Assembly: GCA_963792895.1 (NCBI GenBank)
Contig: CAWBYA010000007.1
Location: 62,001-126,000, forward strand
Origin: UBA6912 sp963792895
GTDB taxonomy: Bacteria; Actinomycetota; Acidimicrobiia; Spongiisociales; UBA5794
Direction of reading: 5' to 3'
Length of the DNA stretch: 64,000 nucleotides
Shown here in pieces: positions 1-8,510 of this stretch. The notes beneath the pieces are model-generated. The model saw only the letters and a list, made by a program, of their open reading frames with translations. It did no database searches and was not told the DNA's origin. Position 1 is the first letter of the stretch; each line of letters begins with the position of its first letter. The translations under genes were made by a program, and so were the position numbers.

Positions 1-986
1 GAGAAGTTCTCTTCGAGCTGCGTGTGCTTGAAGAGCTGATTCAGGACCACCGGCGGCTGTGCCTCGCGCTTCAGCTCGATGACGAGGCGGGTGCCGTCCC
101 GGTCGGATTCGTCCCGAAGATCGGAGATCCCGGCGATCGTCTTCTCGCGCACGAGGTCGGCGATCTTGGACATGATGCGGTCGCGTGACACCTGGTACGG
201 GATCTCGGTCACGACGATTGCCGTTCGCTTGCGCGACGTCTCGACCACATCGGTGACGGCGCGCATCTTCACCGATCCGCGGCCGGTCAGCAGGGCGTCC
301 TTGATGCCTTTGTTACCGACGATGTAGGCGCCCGTCGGGAAGTCGGGGCCTTGCACGAACCGAGCGAGGTCGTCGGCGGTGGCGTCCGGGTGGTCGATGG
401 CGTAGAGCACCGCATCGACCACCTCGCCGAGGTTGTGGGGCGGGATGTTCGTCGCCATACCAACGGCGATGCCCGTCGAGCCATTGACCAAGAGGTTGGG
501 AAAGCGCGCTGGGAGCACGGTCGGCTCTTGCCGTTCGCCCGAGTAGTTGTCGACGAAGTCGACCGTCTCCTCGGTGATGCCGTCGAGGAGGTGCATGGCG
601 AGAGGAGCCATGCGGGTCTCCGTGTAGCGCATCGCCGCCGGCGGGTCGTCCACTGTGCCGAAGTTGCCTTGCGGCTCGACGAGCGGGTAGCGAGAGGCGA
701 AGTCCTGACCGAGGCGAACCAGCGCGTCGTAGATGGCGTCGTTGGAGTGGGGGTGAAACCAGCCCATGACGTCGCCGACGACGCGGGCGCACTTGCGGAA
801 CGGCGTGCCGGGGCGGATCCCCGCGTCGAACATCGCATAGAGGATGCGGCGATGGACCGGCTTCAACCCGTCGCGCACATCGGGGAGCGCGCGAGAGACG
901 ATGACCGACATTGCATACTCCAAGAAGGAGTCCTGCATTTCCCGTTCGATCTCGATCGGGCGGATTCTGGTGTCTTCGTCTGGCAT
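1..986 (-). CDS. gyrA: DNA gyrase subunit A, N-terminal part (runs off window)
   Basis: N-terminal 328 residues of the gyrase breakage-reunion subunit; the 3' end lies outside the window. It makes the double-strand break that lets gyrase introduce negative supercoils, with GyrB supplying ATPase and TOPRIM functions. Visible are the start MPDEDTR, the winged-helix region with HPH and the catalytic tyrosine in AAMRYTETRM after GNFGTVDD. The ATG at 986 lies just downstream of gyrB in the same direction, as is usual. The quinolone-determining loop reads HPHSNDAIYDAL where most GyrA proteins have HPHGDxAVYD, so the residues aligned with E. coli 81-83 are S-N-D; this is discussed as a finding. Confidence 0.97.
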   Translation of the reverse strand, partial: MPDEDTRIRPIEIEREMQDSFLEYAMSVIVSRALPDVRDGLKPVHRRILYAMFDAGIRPGTPFRKCARVVGDVMGWFHPHSNDAIYDALVRLGQDFASRYPLVEPQGNFGTVDDPPAAMRYTETRMAPLAMHLLDGITEETVDFVDNYSGERQEPTVLPARFPNLLVNGSTGIAVGMATNIPPHNLGEVVDAVLYAIDHPDATADDLARFVQGPDFPTGAYIVGNKGIKDALLTGRGSVKMRAVTDVVETSRKRTAIVVTEIPYQVSRDRIMSKIADLVREKTIAGISDLRDESDRDGTRLVIELKREAQPPVVLNQLFKHTQLEENF

Positions 987-1018
987 GGTGTTCCTCGGAG
1001 GATGCGAGTGGCGGCGCC

Positions 1019-2953
1019 TCAGATGTCCAGGAAGCGCACGTCTTTGGCGTTCTGCTTGATGAAGGTGCGACGAGCGTCGACGTCGTTGCCCATGAGGGTC
1101 TCGAAGACCTCCTCGGCGCGGAATTGATCCTCGAGCTCGACCCGGAGCATGCGCCGGACCGTTGGGTCCATGGTCGTGCTCCACAGCTGCTCGGCGTTCA
1201 TCTCGCCGAGACCCTTGAAGCGCTGGATGTTGAGCTTGCGCCCGTTGAGCTCCTGCTTGACCTCTTCGAGGTGGATCTCGTTCAGTGCCCACCAGGTCTT
1301 CGTGCCGGCCTTGACCGAGTACAGCGGCGGCTGGGCGATGAAGACGTAGCCCGCTTCGATGATCTCCGGCATGTGGCGGAAGAAGAACGTGAGCAGGAGC
1401 GTGCGGATGTGGGACCCGTCCTCGTCCGCATCGGTGAGGATGACGATCTTGTGGTACCGCGCCCTGCTGATGTCGAGCTCCTCACCGATGCCCGTGCCGA
1501 TCGCGGTGATGAGCGACTGGATCTCGTTGTTCTGCAGCACCCTGGCAAGGCGGTTCTTCTCGACGTTGATGATCTTGCCGCGGATGGGCAAGATCGCCTG
1601 GAACTCGCTGTTGCGTGCTTGTTTGGCGGAGCCACCGGCCGAGTCCCCCTCGACGATGAACAGTTCGCTGCGCTCCGGCTCCTTCGTCGAGCAGTCGGAC
1701 AGCTTGCCGGGCAGACCCGACGACTCCAGCAGGCTCTTGCGGCGGGTGAGGTCTCGAGCCTGCCGGGCTGCCATGCGCGCCTTGGCGGCGGTAGAGGCCT
1801 TGTCGGCGATCCGCCTGCCGTCACCGGGGTTGCGCTCGAGCCACTCCGGCAGCGCGATGTTCATCGCCTTCTCGACGAACGAGCGGATCTCGGTGTTGCC
1901 GAGCTTGGTCTTCGTCTGCCCCTCGAACTGGGGCTGCCGCACCTTGACGGAAACCACTGCGGTGAGTCCCTCCCTGACGTCCTCCCCTTGCAGGTTCTCG
2001 TCCTTGTCCTTCAGGAGGTTGCGCCCGCGGGCGAAGTCGTTGATGGCGCGAGTGAGCGACTTGCGGAACCCCTCCTCGTGGGTGCCGCCCTCGTGAGTGT
2101 TGATGTTGTTGGCGAAGCTGAGGACACGCTCGTTGTAGCCGCCTGTCCATTGGAGGGCGACGGCAACCTCGGCCTCTTCGCCCTTCTCCTCGAAGAAGGC
2201 CACCTGGTTGTGAATCGGCTCTCGACTCGCGTTGAGGTGTTTGACGAAGTCGATGAGGCCGCCCTTGTATTGGAACGCCTCTTCGATCGGCTCTTCGCCG
2301 CGTTCGTCGCGGAACCGGATCTCGAGCCCTCGATTGAGGAATGCCATCTCGCGAAGCCGGCTCGTCACCACGCTGGAGGTGTACTCGGTGGTCTCCGAGA
2401 AGATCTCGGGGTCTGCCCAAAACACGATGTGGGTGCCGGAACGCTTGGCGGGCTTGCCCTGCTCGACGATGCCAAGCGGGCGCCCGTATTCGAAGGACTG
2501 GGTCCACTGGAAGCCCTCACGAACCACCACAACGTCCATTCGGGTGGAGAGGGCATTGACCACCGAAACGCCGACGCCGTGGAGGCCGCCGGACACCGTG
2601 TACGCCCCGGCATCGAACTTACCGCCGGCGTGCAGCGTGGTGAGGACGGTCGTCAAGGCAGATTGTTTGCTCTTCGCGTGGAAGTCCACCGGGATGCCGC
2701 GGCCGTTGTCGCGAACCTCGACGGCTCCGTCGGCTCGCAGCGTCACCTCGATGCGCGTGCAGTAGCCCGCCATCGCTTCGTCGACTGCGTTGTCGACGAC
2801 CTCCCAAATCAGGTGATGGAGCCCCTTGGGCCCCGTCGAGCCGATGTACATGGCCGGTCGCCGCCGCACAGCCTCGAGCCCCTCGAGGACGGTGATGTCC
2901 TTGGCTCCGTAGGACGCGTTGGACGCGTTGGACGTACGTTTCGAATCAGCCAC
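1019..2953 (-). CDS. gyrB: DNA gyrase subunit B
   Basis: 644-residue GyrB, a normal length for actinobacteria. Domains in order are the GHKL ATPase (VVDNAVDEAM near residue 50, GGLHGVGVSVVNA near 120), the transducer domain, and the TOPRIM domain with EGDSAGGSA around residue 435 and the metal-binding DADEDG near residue 510, then the C-terminal GyrA-binding tail ending KDVRFLDI. A GTG start at 2953 is chosen because GAGGAG sits a few bases upstream. It lies 32 bp before gyrA and 80 bp after the DUF721 gene in the same direction. Near the N-terminus a 9-bp unit ACGCGTTGG is duplicated and encodes NASNAS, a harmless low-complexity stretch ahead of the ATPase fold. Confidence 0.98.
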   Translation of the reverse strand: MADSKRTSNASNASYGAKDITVLEGLEAVRRRPAMYIGSTGPKGLHHLIWEVVDNAVDEAMAGYCTRIEVTLRADGAVEVRDNGRGIPVDFHAKSKQSALTTVLTTLHAGGKFDAGAYTVSGGLHGVGVSVVNALSTRMDVVVVREGFQWTQSFEYGRPLGIVEQGKPAKRSGTHIVFWADPEIFSETTEYTSSVVTSRLREMAFLNRGLEIRFRDERGEEPIEEAFQYKGGLIDFVKHLNASREPIHNQVAFFEEKGEEAEVAVALQWTGGYNERVLSFANNINTHEGGTHEEGFRKSLTRAINDFARGRNLLKDKDENLQGEDVREGLTAVVSVKVRQPQFEGQTKTKLGNTEIRSFVEKAMNIALPEWLERNPGDGRRIADKASTAAKARMAARQARDLTRRKSLLESSGLPGKLSDCSTKEPERSELFIVEGDSAGGSAKQARNSEFQAILPIRGKIINVEKNRLARVLQNNEIQSLITAIGTGIGEELDISRARYHKIVILTDADEDGSHIRTLLLTFFFRHMPEIIEAGYVFIAQPPLYSVKAGTKTWWALNEIHLEEVKQELNGRKLNIQRFKGLGEMNAEQLWSTTMDPTVRRMLRVELEDQFRAEEVFETLMGNDVDARRTFIKQNAKDVRFLDI

Positions 2954-3033
2954 AGGTCTCCTCGGACTGGCCCTGAAGCAGCGGGCGATGGGGAACTGAC
3001 AACCATGTCATTATAGTCGGAAAAGCCTGTCGT

Positions 3034-3363
3034 TCAGCCATTTTTCCCCTCAGCGCGTGATGCGACGCGTATCGTCAGCCTGCTGACCGTCACGTCTCCC
3101 GACAGGTGGGAACGGACGGCGCTCAACAGCGTCTCACCGTCGAAACGCAGCATCGAAGCATCCATCCCAGAGGCCACCTCGACAGTCAGCACCCCGTTGC
3201 GGATCCCGACCGGTCGGCACCGGCTCGCCCACTCACCCGCCACGTCTTCCCAGTGTTGGCGAAGCTGCACGACCGGGGCAACATCGGCTCGGGCGAATCT
3301 CCCCAGCACGCTGTCGATCAGGTCACCAACCGAGACGAGATCTCGCCTCCTGTGCTCGGTCAC
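3034..3363 (-). CDS. dciA: DUF721 / DciA-like helicase-loader protein
   Basis: 109-residue DUF721 protein between recF and gyrB, the same place as Rv0004 in mycobacteria, where the family acts as DciA and helps load the replicative helicase DnaB. The family fold is recognisable: VGDLIDSVL and WEDVAG near the N-terminus, then the KH-like beta-rich part with GVLTVEVASG and the conserved S(M)LRFDGETLL helix. The GTG at 3363 gives MTEHRRRDLV and is the only plausible start in frame. Its position in the dnaA-dnaN-recF-gyrB series and its short length agree with the family. The helicase-loading role is known for relatives; here it is inferred. Confidence 0.88.
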   Translation of the reverse strand: MTEHRRRDLVSVGDLIDSVLGRFARADVAPVVQLRQHWEDVAGEWASRCRPVGIRNGVLTVEVASGMDASMLRFDGETLLSAVRSHLSGDVTVSRLTIRVASRAEGKNG

Positions 3364-3400
3364 GACGTCGCCCCCTTCATTCGATTCCCGTCATGTCTCC

Positions 3401-4499
3401 TCATTCCACGCGCCCATCTCCAACGTTCCAGCGCCGGCCCCCAACCGGAACCTCATCTTCTCGCGTGGTAGTGACGAGAACTTGGCCCTCAGGGAGCATC
3501 TCGACCACCGCCGCCGTACCGCGCGAGGTCGAGCTCGGAGAACACATCATCCAGCAAGAGCACCGGCGGGTGCCCGTGCCGCTCACGCAGCAGCCTGTAG
3601 GACGCCACCCGCATGGCGACTGCGACAGATCGCTGCTCTCCCTGGCTCGCCTGTGTCCGAACATCTCGATGCCCGAGAACCAGGCGGAGCTCGTCCCGAT
3701 GGGGCCCAACCGTCGTCGTGCGTTGCTCCAACTCACGCCGACGCCTACTCAACAAGGAGTCGTGCAACGCTCGCGCCGCGGCCTCGGAGTCCCAGTCCCC
3801 GGCGTGATCGGTCCCCATTGCCGGCCCGAGCACTATCGCCAGCCGCTCCCCCGGCCCTGCGACCGACCCATGCGCCTGATCGAGCGTCGGGCCCAGACGC
3901 TCGATCAGGCGCACTCGCTCGTTCCACAATGCGACTGCGGCTCCAACCAGTCGCTCGTCCCAGACCTCCAACGACAAGGGGTCTGTCGCCGGCCCGTCGC
4001 GACGGAGGAGCGCGTTGCGTTGGCGCAACGTCTGGTCGTATTCCGCAACCGTTCCTCCGTACACGGGAGCGAGCTGGGTGCCCAGGTCGTCGGTATACCG
4101 CCGCCTGATGCCCGAACTCTCCTTGACGAGATCGAGGTCGTCCGGAAGGAAGGCAACAACGGGGGCCATGGTCGCCACGTCCGCGAGCCGGCTCGGACGT
4201 TTGCCGTTCACCAGGACACGACGCCTGCCGGCCTCAGGGATCTCAACCTCGATACGGGTCTCCCCCGCTTCCTTCATGAACCCGCCTCGAACAACTGCGG
4301 CTTCTGCACCGGTCCGGATGAGCGCCCCGTCTGGCGTTCTGCGAAACGAGCTGAGTCCGGAGAGGTAGCCGACGGCTTCCAGCACCGTCGTCTTGCCGGC
4401 GCCGTTCGGGCCGACCAGCACGTTCACGCCGGGTGATGGCTCGAAGCTGAGCGACGGATACGACCGGAAATCGCGCAAGTCGAGCCACGAGAGGTGCAT
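3401..4499 (-). CDS. recF: RecF recombination/replication-gap protein, 3' end frameshifted
   Basis: RecF is an ABC/SMC-like ATPase that binds gapped DNA with RecO and RecR. Walker A GPNGAGKTT is near residue 32, the ABC signature SQGEQRS near 285 and Walker B VLLLDDVFSELD near 315. Read in one frame the gene stops at 3489 with an unlikely tail YGGGGRDAP. The frame reached by skipping one base near 3510-3527 continues AAVVEMLPEGQVLVTTT and ends at 3401, which matches the normal RecF C-terminus (the strand and Thr/His switch after Walker B). I therefore give the gene as 3401-4499 with one apparent extra base. It starts 22 bp after the dnaN stop. Confidence 0.9.
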
Positions 4500-4521
4500 G
4501 CGGGCGCCGGAGCCGCTCCCG

Positions 4522-5601
4522 TCAGAGCCGGACGGGCATCAACAGATAACGAAATGCGCCCTCTGCCTCGCCGCGAATCAACCCTGGCTTGAGAGGATCG
4601 ATCGTGTCGATGATCACTTCGTCCGTATCGACCGCGGTGACGCCATCGGTCAGGTAGCGGGTGTTGAACGCGATGGTCATGTCCTCACCCTTGTAATCGC
4701 CCACGAGATGCTCCGTCTCCTCCCCCACCTCCTGGCGCGAGACGCTGAGCTCCACCCCGCCTTCGTGCATGCTCAATCGCACCGGGATGTGGTCCTCGGC
4801 AACGAGAGAAGCCCTTCCAACGGCTTCGAGCAGACCGGCCCGGGAAACAACGAGCCGGTTCGGATAGGAGTCGGGCAGGAGCTGCCGGTAGTTGGGAAAG
4901 GCGGCCTCGATGACTCGAACGGTGAGCGTGCCGCGATCGGACGCAAAGGTCGCATCACGATCGCCGAGGTCGACCATCATCTTCTGGTCGCCAATGGTCC
5001 TGCCGATCTCGCGAAGGGCTCTGAACGGCACGAGCGTCGATGGCGTGCCCTCCACGCCTTCCAGGTCGCGAACAGCCAGCCGGTACGAGTCGGTAGCCAC
5101 CAGACGCAGCGAGTCGTTCTCCGTCTCGAACAGCACTCCCGTGAGCGTCGGCCTGGCCTCGTCCCCGGACGCCGCGACGCCGACCTGCGCCAGCGCCTTG
5201 GTCAGCACCTCCCCATCGATGGCCGACCCGTTCGCCGACGAGTCGGCAACCATGGTCGGATAGTCGTCCACGGTCAGCTCCCGCAGCCTGAATCGTGGGC
5301 CGTTGCCCGTGATCTCGACCTCGCCGTCGGCGGCGTTGACCGTCACCGCGCCGACCGGCAGCTTCTTCACGGCCTCGGCAGCGAGTTTCGCCGGGATGAG
5401 CGTCCGGCCCTCCTCGAGCACCTCGACCTCGAGCTTGGTGCGGATCGTCAACTCGGTGTCCGTGCCGGTGACTCGCAGCGTGCCACCTTCGACTTCGCAA
5501 AGGATGCCCTGAAGGATCGGCAGGGGCGACCTGGTTCCCACGGCTCGCCCAGCACGGGCGAGAACGTCGGCAAGGTCATCTCTCTCGGCTCGGATTCGCA
5601 C
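4522..5601 (-). CDS. dnaN: DNA polymerase III sliding clamp (beta subunit)
   Basis: 359-residue DNA clamp that tethers polymerase III to the template. Three clamp domains follow each other: GRAVGTRSPLPILQGIL near residue 20, ELTVDDYPTM near residue 110 and the second domain with LVATDSYRLA near 175, then FPNYRQLLP near 235 and the conserved C-terminus RYLLMPVRL that forms part of the hydrophobic partner-binding pocket. The GTG at 5601 gives MRIRAERDDL and fits the family start. It is separated from dnaA by 212 bp that hold DnaA-box-like sequences. Confidence 0.98.
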   Translation of the reverse strand: MRIRAERDDLADVLARAGRAVGTRSPLPILQGILCEVEGGTLRVTGTDTELTIRTKLEVEVLEEGRTLIPAKLAAEAVKKLPVGAVTVNAADGEVEITGNGPRFRLRELTVDDYPTMVADSSANGSAIDGEVLTKALAQVGVAASGDEARPTLTGVLFETENDSLRLVATDSYRLAVRDLEGVEGTPSTLVPFRALREIGRTIGDQKMMVDLGDRDATFASDRGTLTVRVIEAAFPNYRQLLPDSYPNRLVVSRAGLLEAVGRASLVAEDHIPVRLSMHEGGVELSVSRQEVGEETEHLVGDYKGEDMTIAFNTRYLTDGVTAVDTDEVIIDTIDPLKPGLIRGEAEGAFRYLLMPVRL

Positions 5602-5813
5602 GTTTGTTATCCCTCTGCCGTCTGCAACTGATGAATTGAAAGAACAGTAGTGGTTGTAGTAGGCCCTGTGGATTGTGGGTATGTGCTCGGAAACGTTGCA
5701 GTGGCTGCGCTCTGCAGTCCACAGGGTGCGTGGAGAAGTTCGAGATCATCCACAGAAGCCTCAGTGGCGATATGCGGGTTGTGGACTGTCAGCATGTTGT
5801 CCCCAGCCTCCGC
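5602..5813. other. Candidate oriC element between dnaN and dnaA
   Basis: This 212-bp gap has several DnaA-box-like 9-mers with the TCCACA core: rc CAATCCACA 5667-5675, CAGTCCACA 5715-5723, TCATCCACA 5746-5754 (one mismatch to TTATCCACA), rc CAGTCCACA 5780-5788 and TTGTCCCCA 5797-5805. Just left of the first box, 5648-5662 is an in-register triplet series TAG TGG TTG TAG TAG followed by a GC patch, resembling the DnaA-trio plus GC region plus DnaA-box layout of a basal unwinding element. The dnaA-dnaN gap is the functional origin in mycobacteria. Confidence 0.65.
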
Positions 5814-7196
5814 TCAGCTTTTCCTCAGCTCGTGACACAGGCTCGTGACCTCGTCGAGCACTCGTTTGTCGCTCTGCATGAGCGTCTTCACCTTGTCGAC
5901 GGCGTGCATGACCGTGGTGTGATCACGCCCGCCGAACGCTGCGCCGATCTTGGGGAGGGAGAGGTCCGTCAGTTCCCTCGACAGGTACATGGCGATCTGG
6001 CGCGACCAGGCGAGCGGCTGCTTGCGGCTTGGACCCGTCAAGTCCGCACAGTCGAGGTCGTAGCGCATCGCCACTCTCTCCATGATGAGCTCGGGGGTCG
6101 GCTTGCGCATCTCGTGCCCGGGCACGAGGTCCTGGAGCACCTCCTGGGACATCTCCAGCGTGATGATCTCGTGGGTGAGGGCGGCATATGCCGTCACTCG
6201 GGTCAGCGCGCCTTCGAGCTCGCGGATGTTGTCGAAGACATTGACGGCGATGAACTCGAGGACGTCGGTGGGTACGGGCGTCGGCGCAAACTCGGCGTTC
6301 TTACGCAGGATGGCGAGGCGCGTCTCGACATCAGGGGGCTGGATGTCGGTGAGCAACCCCCACTCGAAACGGCTTCGCAGCCGATCCTCGAGTGTGGCGA
6401 GGTGTTTGGGATGCCGATCCGAACTGATCACGAGCTGTTTGCCGGCCTCGTAGAGGCTGTTGAAGGTGTGGAAGAACTCCTCGAGGATTTGCTCCTTGCC
6501 CTCGAAGAACTGCACGTCGTCGAGCAGCAGCACGTCGATGGTTCGGTACCGGGCCTTGAACTCGGCCATCTGTTTGCGGCGAATGCCGTTGATGAACTCG
6601 TTGAAGAACTGCTCGGACGTCACATAGCGGATGATCGAGCCGGGAAGGACTTCCCGGCGGTGATGTCCGACGGCGTGGAGCAGGTGGGTCTTCCCGAGGC
6701 CCGCTCCCCCGTAGATGAACAGCGGGTTGTAGTGGCTTCCGGGCTGTTCGGCCACGGCCATCGCAGCGGCGTGTGCGAAACGATTCGACTGCCCGACGAC
6801 GAAGTTCTCGAATGTGTACTTGGCGATGAGTCGCGAGTCGAGCTCCTGGATGGGGGTGCCGGGGAGCACCGAAGGCGGCGTCGCAACGGCGACGGCGTGC
6901 TCGGGACCGAGCTCAGGAACCGCCTCATCCACAGGCCGGCCCGAGGCATCGACACGGAGGACGATCTCGACTCCCTGCCCGAAGGCTTCTCTTGCTGCCG
7001 TTTCGATAACTTCCCAGTGACGTTCCGCAACCCAGCGGCGGTGAAATTCGCTGGGTGCATCGAGCACCAGCGCCTGGTCACGGTGGTCGTGGTGCAATGG
7101 CTGAAGCCATGTTTGCCACGTCACCGGCGTGACCGCCTGCTGGAGAAGAGAGCGGAAGTCATCCCGTCCACGTTGGGGGTTCGTTTGGGGTTCCAC
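5814..7196 (-). CDS. dnaA: Chromosomal replication initiator DnaA
   Basis: 460-residue initiator. Domain I (FRSLLQQAVTPVTWQTWLQPL) is at residues 14-34, followed by a short linker; AAA+ Walker A GGAGLGKTH is at 163-171, Walker B LLLDDVQFF at 223-231, sensor motifs after EDRLRSRFEWGL, and the domain IV DNA-binding signature GGRDHTTVMHA is near 422-432. The frame stays open to 7586, but I place the start at GTG 7196 because AAGGAG lies 5 nt upstream. With this start three DnaA boxes at 7231-7263 fall in the promoter region rather than inside the gene, as expected for an autoregulated dnaA. Confidence 0.97.
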   Translation of the reverse strand: MEPQTNPQRGRDDFRSLLQQAVTPVTWQTWLQPLHHDHRDQALVLDAPSEFHRRWVAERHWEVIETAAREAFGQGVEIVLRVDASGRPVDEAVPELGPEHAVAVATPPSVLPGTPIQELDSRLIAKYTFENFVVGQSNRFAHAAAMAVAEQPGSHYNPLFIYGGAGLGKTHLLHAVGHHRREVLPGSIIRYVTSEQFFNEFINGIRRKQMAEFKARYRTIDVLLLDDVQFFEGKEQILEEFFHTFNSLYEAGKQLVISSDRHPKHLATLEDRLRSRFEWGLLTDIQPPDVETRLAILRKNAEFAPTPVPTDVLEFIAVNVFDNIRELEGALTRVTAYAALTHEIITLEMSQEVLQDLVPGHEMRKPTPELIMERVAMRYDLDCADLTGPSRKQPLAWSRQIAMYLSRELTDLSLPKIGAAFGGRDHTTVMHAVDKVKTLMQSDKRVLDEVTSLCHELRKS

Positions 7197-7759
7197 GAGA
7201 CTCCTTGGCCATCGTCCGTCTGGCTGGCGACTATCCACACATCTATCCACAGCGTGTGGAGAACATTGGCGTCGCTGCCCCGTCGCGTGGGGGCCTTCAC
7301 TATTCCTACCAGGGAAGTGGCGGGCGTCTTTCCCACCGGCGAACGGCGAGTGTAGGGAGCGACAACGACGCGCTTCAAGAGCGCCAAATCGCGGACTGTT
7401 GTGCTCGAGCGAAGTGGGTCGAATCAGTGAGAACCGTTGCAGCCCAAAGGTTTCTGGGAGACATGGGGCATCCGCATCGGGGTGCAGGTAGCTGCAGATG
7501 GCCCGGAAACGGCCTAGCCATTCTTTCGCGGGCCTGCCGGAGATTTCGCGGCCGGTGAGTTCTCGGTCAGCGGCGAAGGCGCCCACGGCGCGTCAGAGCG
7601 GCCGGCAGGCAGACCCGGATGGCGAGTGTTGGCACACGGCCGGGTGGTACGACGAGCCACGCTTGGGCGCCCGGGCATGCGAAGCGACTTTGACAAAGGA
7701 GAAGCCGGCTTCGTAACCTACCCGCCCGTACCGCGACGCCTTCTCCGGGACACCCCTCC
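7197..7759. other. dnaA-rpmH intergenic region with DnaA-box triplet (second origin candidate)
   Basis: 563 bp between the divergent dnaA and rpmH genes. Three close DnaA boxes lie 35-67 bp upstream of the dnaA start: CTATCCACA 7231-7239, CTATCCACA 7243-7251 (both one mismatch to TTATCCACA) and rc TTCTCCACA 7255-7263. They may serve dnaA autoregulation, origin function or both. From 7264 to about 7685 I see no gene and no clear further boxes; the remainder holds the rpmH promoter. Confidence 0.6.
7690..7719 (+). promoter_or_regulatory. rpmH operon promoter
   Basis: A perfect TTGACA at 7690-7695, an 18-nt spacer and TAACCT at 7714-7719 form a housekeeping-type promoter about 40 bp ahead of rpmH. 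It is the best -35/-10 pair in the window and suits a highly expressed ribosomal protein operon. Confidence 0.7.
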
Positions 7760-7894
7760 ATGAAACGTACCTATCAGCCCAACGTGCGCAGACGCAAGCG
7801 CAAGCACGGATTCCGGACTCGGATGCGAACCCGCGCCGGCCGTGCAATCATCAAGCGTCGTCGTGACAAGGGTCGTGATCGACTCAGCGCCTAA
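7760..7894 (+). CDS. rpmH: 50S ribosomal protein L34
   Basis: 44-residue L34, a small basic protein of the large ribosomal subunit. It begins MKRTYQPNVRRRKRKHGF, continues with the typical RMRTRAGRAII and the basic KRRRDKGRDRLSA tail. The length is normal for the family. It starts 41 bp after a strong promoter, and its last 20 bases overlap the chosen start of rnpA, an arrangement that usually couples the two genes. Confidence 0.97.
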   Translation: MKRTYQPNVRRRKRKHGFRTRMRTRAGRAIIKRRRDKGRDRLSA

Positions 7895-8231
7895 CCGCGG
7901 GTTCACGTCGTTGCGTGGCCACGGGTCGTTCTCCAGGATTTACCAGGAGGGTACGAAGCGGCGATGCGGTGGACTGCTCGTCGTGAGTGCACCGGGTGAC
8001 CCCGGGCCGCCGTGCGTGGGGTTCGTAGCCGGCAGGCGACTGGGCAACGCAGTGCGACGTAATCGCGCCAAACGGCGGCTGCGTGCGGCGATGGAGCGTG
8101 TGACGGCGGCACCGGGCATGATGTACGTCGTGATTGCCGGGACCGAGGTGATCGACGCCGATTTCGACCGGCTGGTCGGCTGGTTGAGGGCTGCGATGGC
8201 TGCTGGTGGGAACGAGGAGGAAGACGCGTGA
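7875..8231 (+). CDS. rnpA: Ribonuclease P protein component
   Basis: 118 residues from GTG 7875. RNase P protein assists the catalytic RNA in trimming the 5' leader of tRNA precursors. The family motif GRRLGNAVRRNRAKRRLR is clear in the middle, and the N-terminal F-x2-I-Y pattern is seen as SFSRIYQEGTKRR. The frame is open upstream into rpmH, but GTG 7875 preceded by AAGGG gives a family-like start (MIDSAPNRGFTSL) and a 20-bp overlap with rpmH. The last codon overlaps the start of yidD. Confidence 0.93.
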   Translation: MIDSAPNRGFTSLRGHGSFSRIYQEGTKRRCGGLLVVSAPGDPGPPCVGFVAGRRLGNAVRRNRAKRRLRAAMERVTAAPGMMYVVIAGTEVIDADFDRLVGWLRAAMAAGGNEEEDA

Positions 8232-8510
8232 GGAGAGATCGAGAACGGCCCGGGCTCGTAGCTCGGTTGGTGTTGTTGCTCGTCGGCCTCTATCGCCGCC
8301 TCATCTCGCCGCGGCTCGGTGCCGAACTGCCGCTATCACCCGACATGCTCGCGATACGCACAGCAAGCCGTCGAGCGCTTTGGTGCCGGCCGGGGTGTCT
8401 GGCTGGCCATGCGCCGCATCGGTCGATGTCACCCATTCCACGCAGGCGGATACGATCCCGTGCCGGAGCTGCGTACACCCCTTCCCGCTTCTCCAGGACA
8501 CACCTCGTGA
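8228..8510 (+). pseudogene. yidD: YidD membrane-protein insertion factor, frameshifted
   Basis: YidD is a small protein that assists YidC-dependent insertion. The first part (LVGLYRRLISPRLGA) reads from ATG-like 8228, where GTGA overlaps the rnpA stop. The second part, NCRYHPTCSRYA, then AMRRIGRCHPFHAGGYDPVP, is in the next frame and ends at TGA 8508-8510. Removing one base near 8320 (GCCGAAC to GCCAAC) restores a perfect 93-residue YidD. Without that correction the first frame runs on into yidC and creates a false YidD-YidC fusion of 388 residues. I treat it as an apparent one-base insertion; whether it is real or a sequencing error cannot be told from the sequence. Confidence 0.88.

Noticed and set aside
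911..3016. 701-residue open frame on the plus strand across gyrB
   Set aside because: It is antisense to gyrB, whose protein is complete and recognisable. Long antisense frames are common at this base composition.
3489..3530. Programmed +1 shift at CCC-TGA in recF
   Set aside because: The stop at 3489 is preceded by CCC, a known shift-prone context, but shifting there would leave the unfamily-like stretch GGGGRDAP in the protein. A single extra base a little upstream fits RecF alignments better.
5673..7355. 560-residue plus-strand frame across dnaA
   Set aside because: Antisense to dnaA; no domain recognised.
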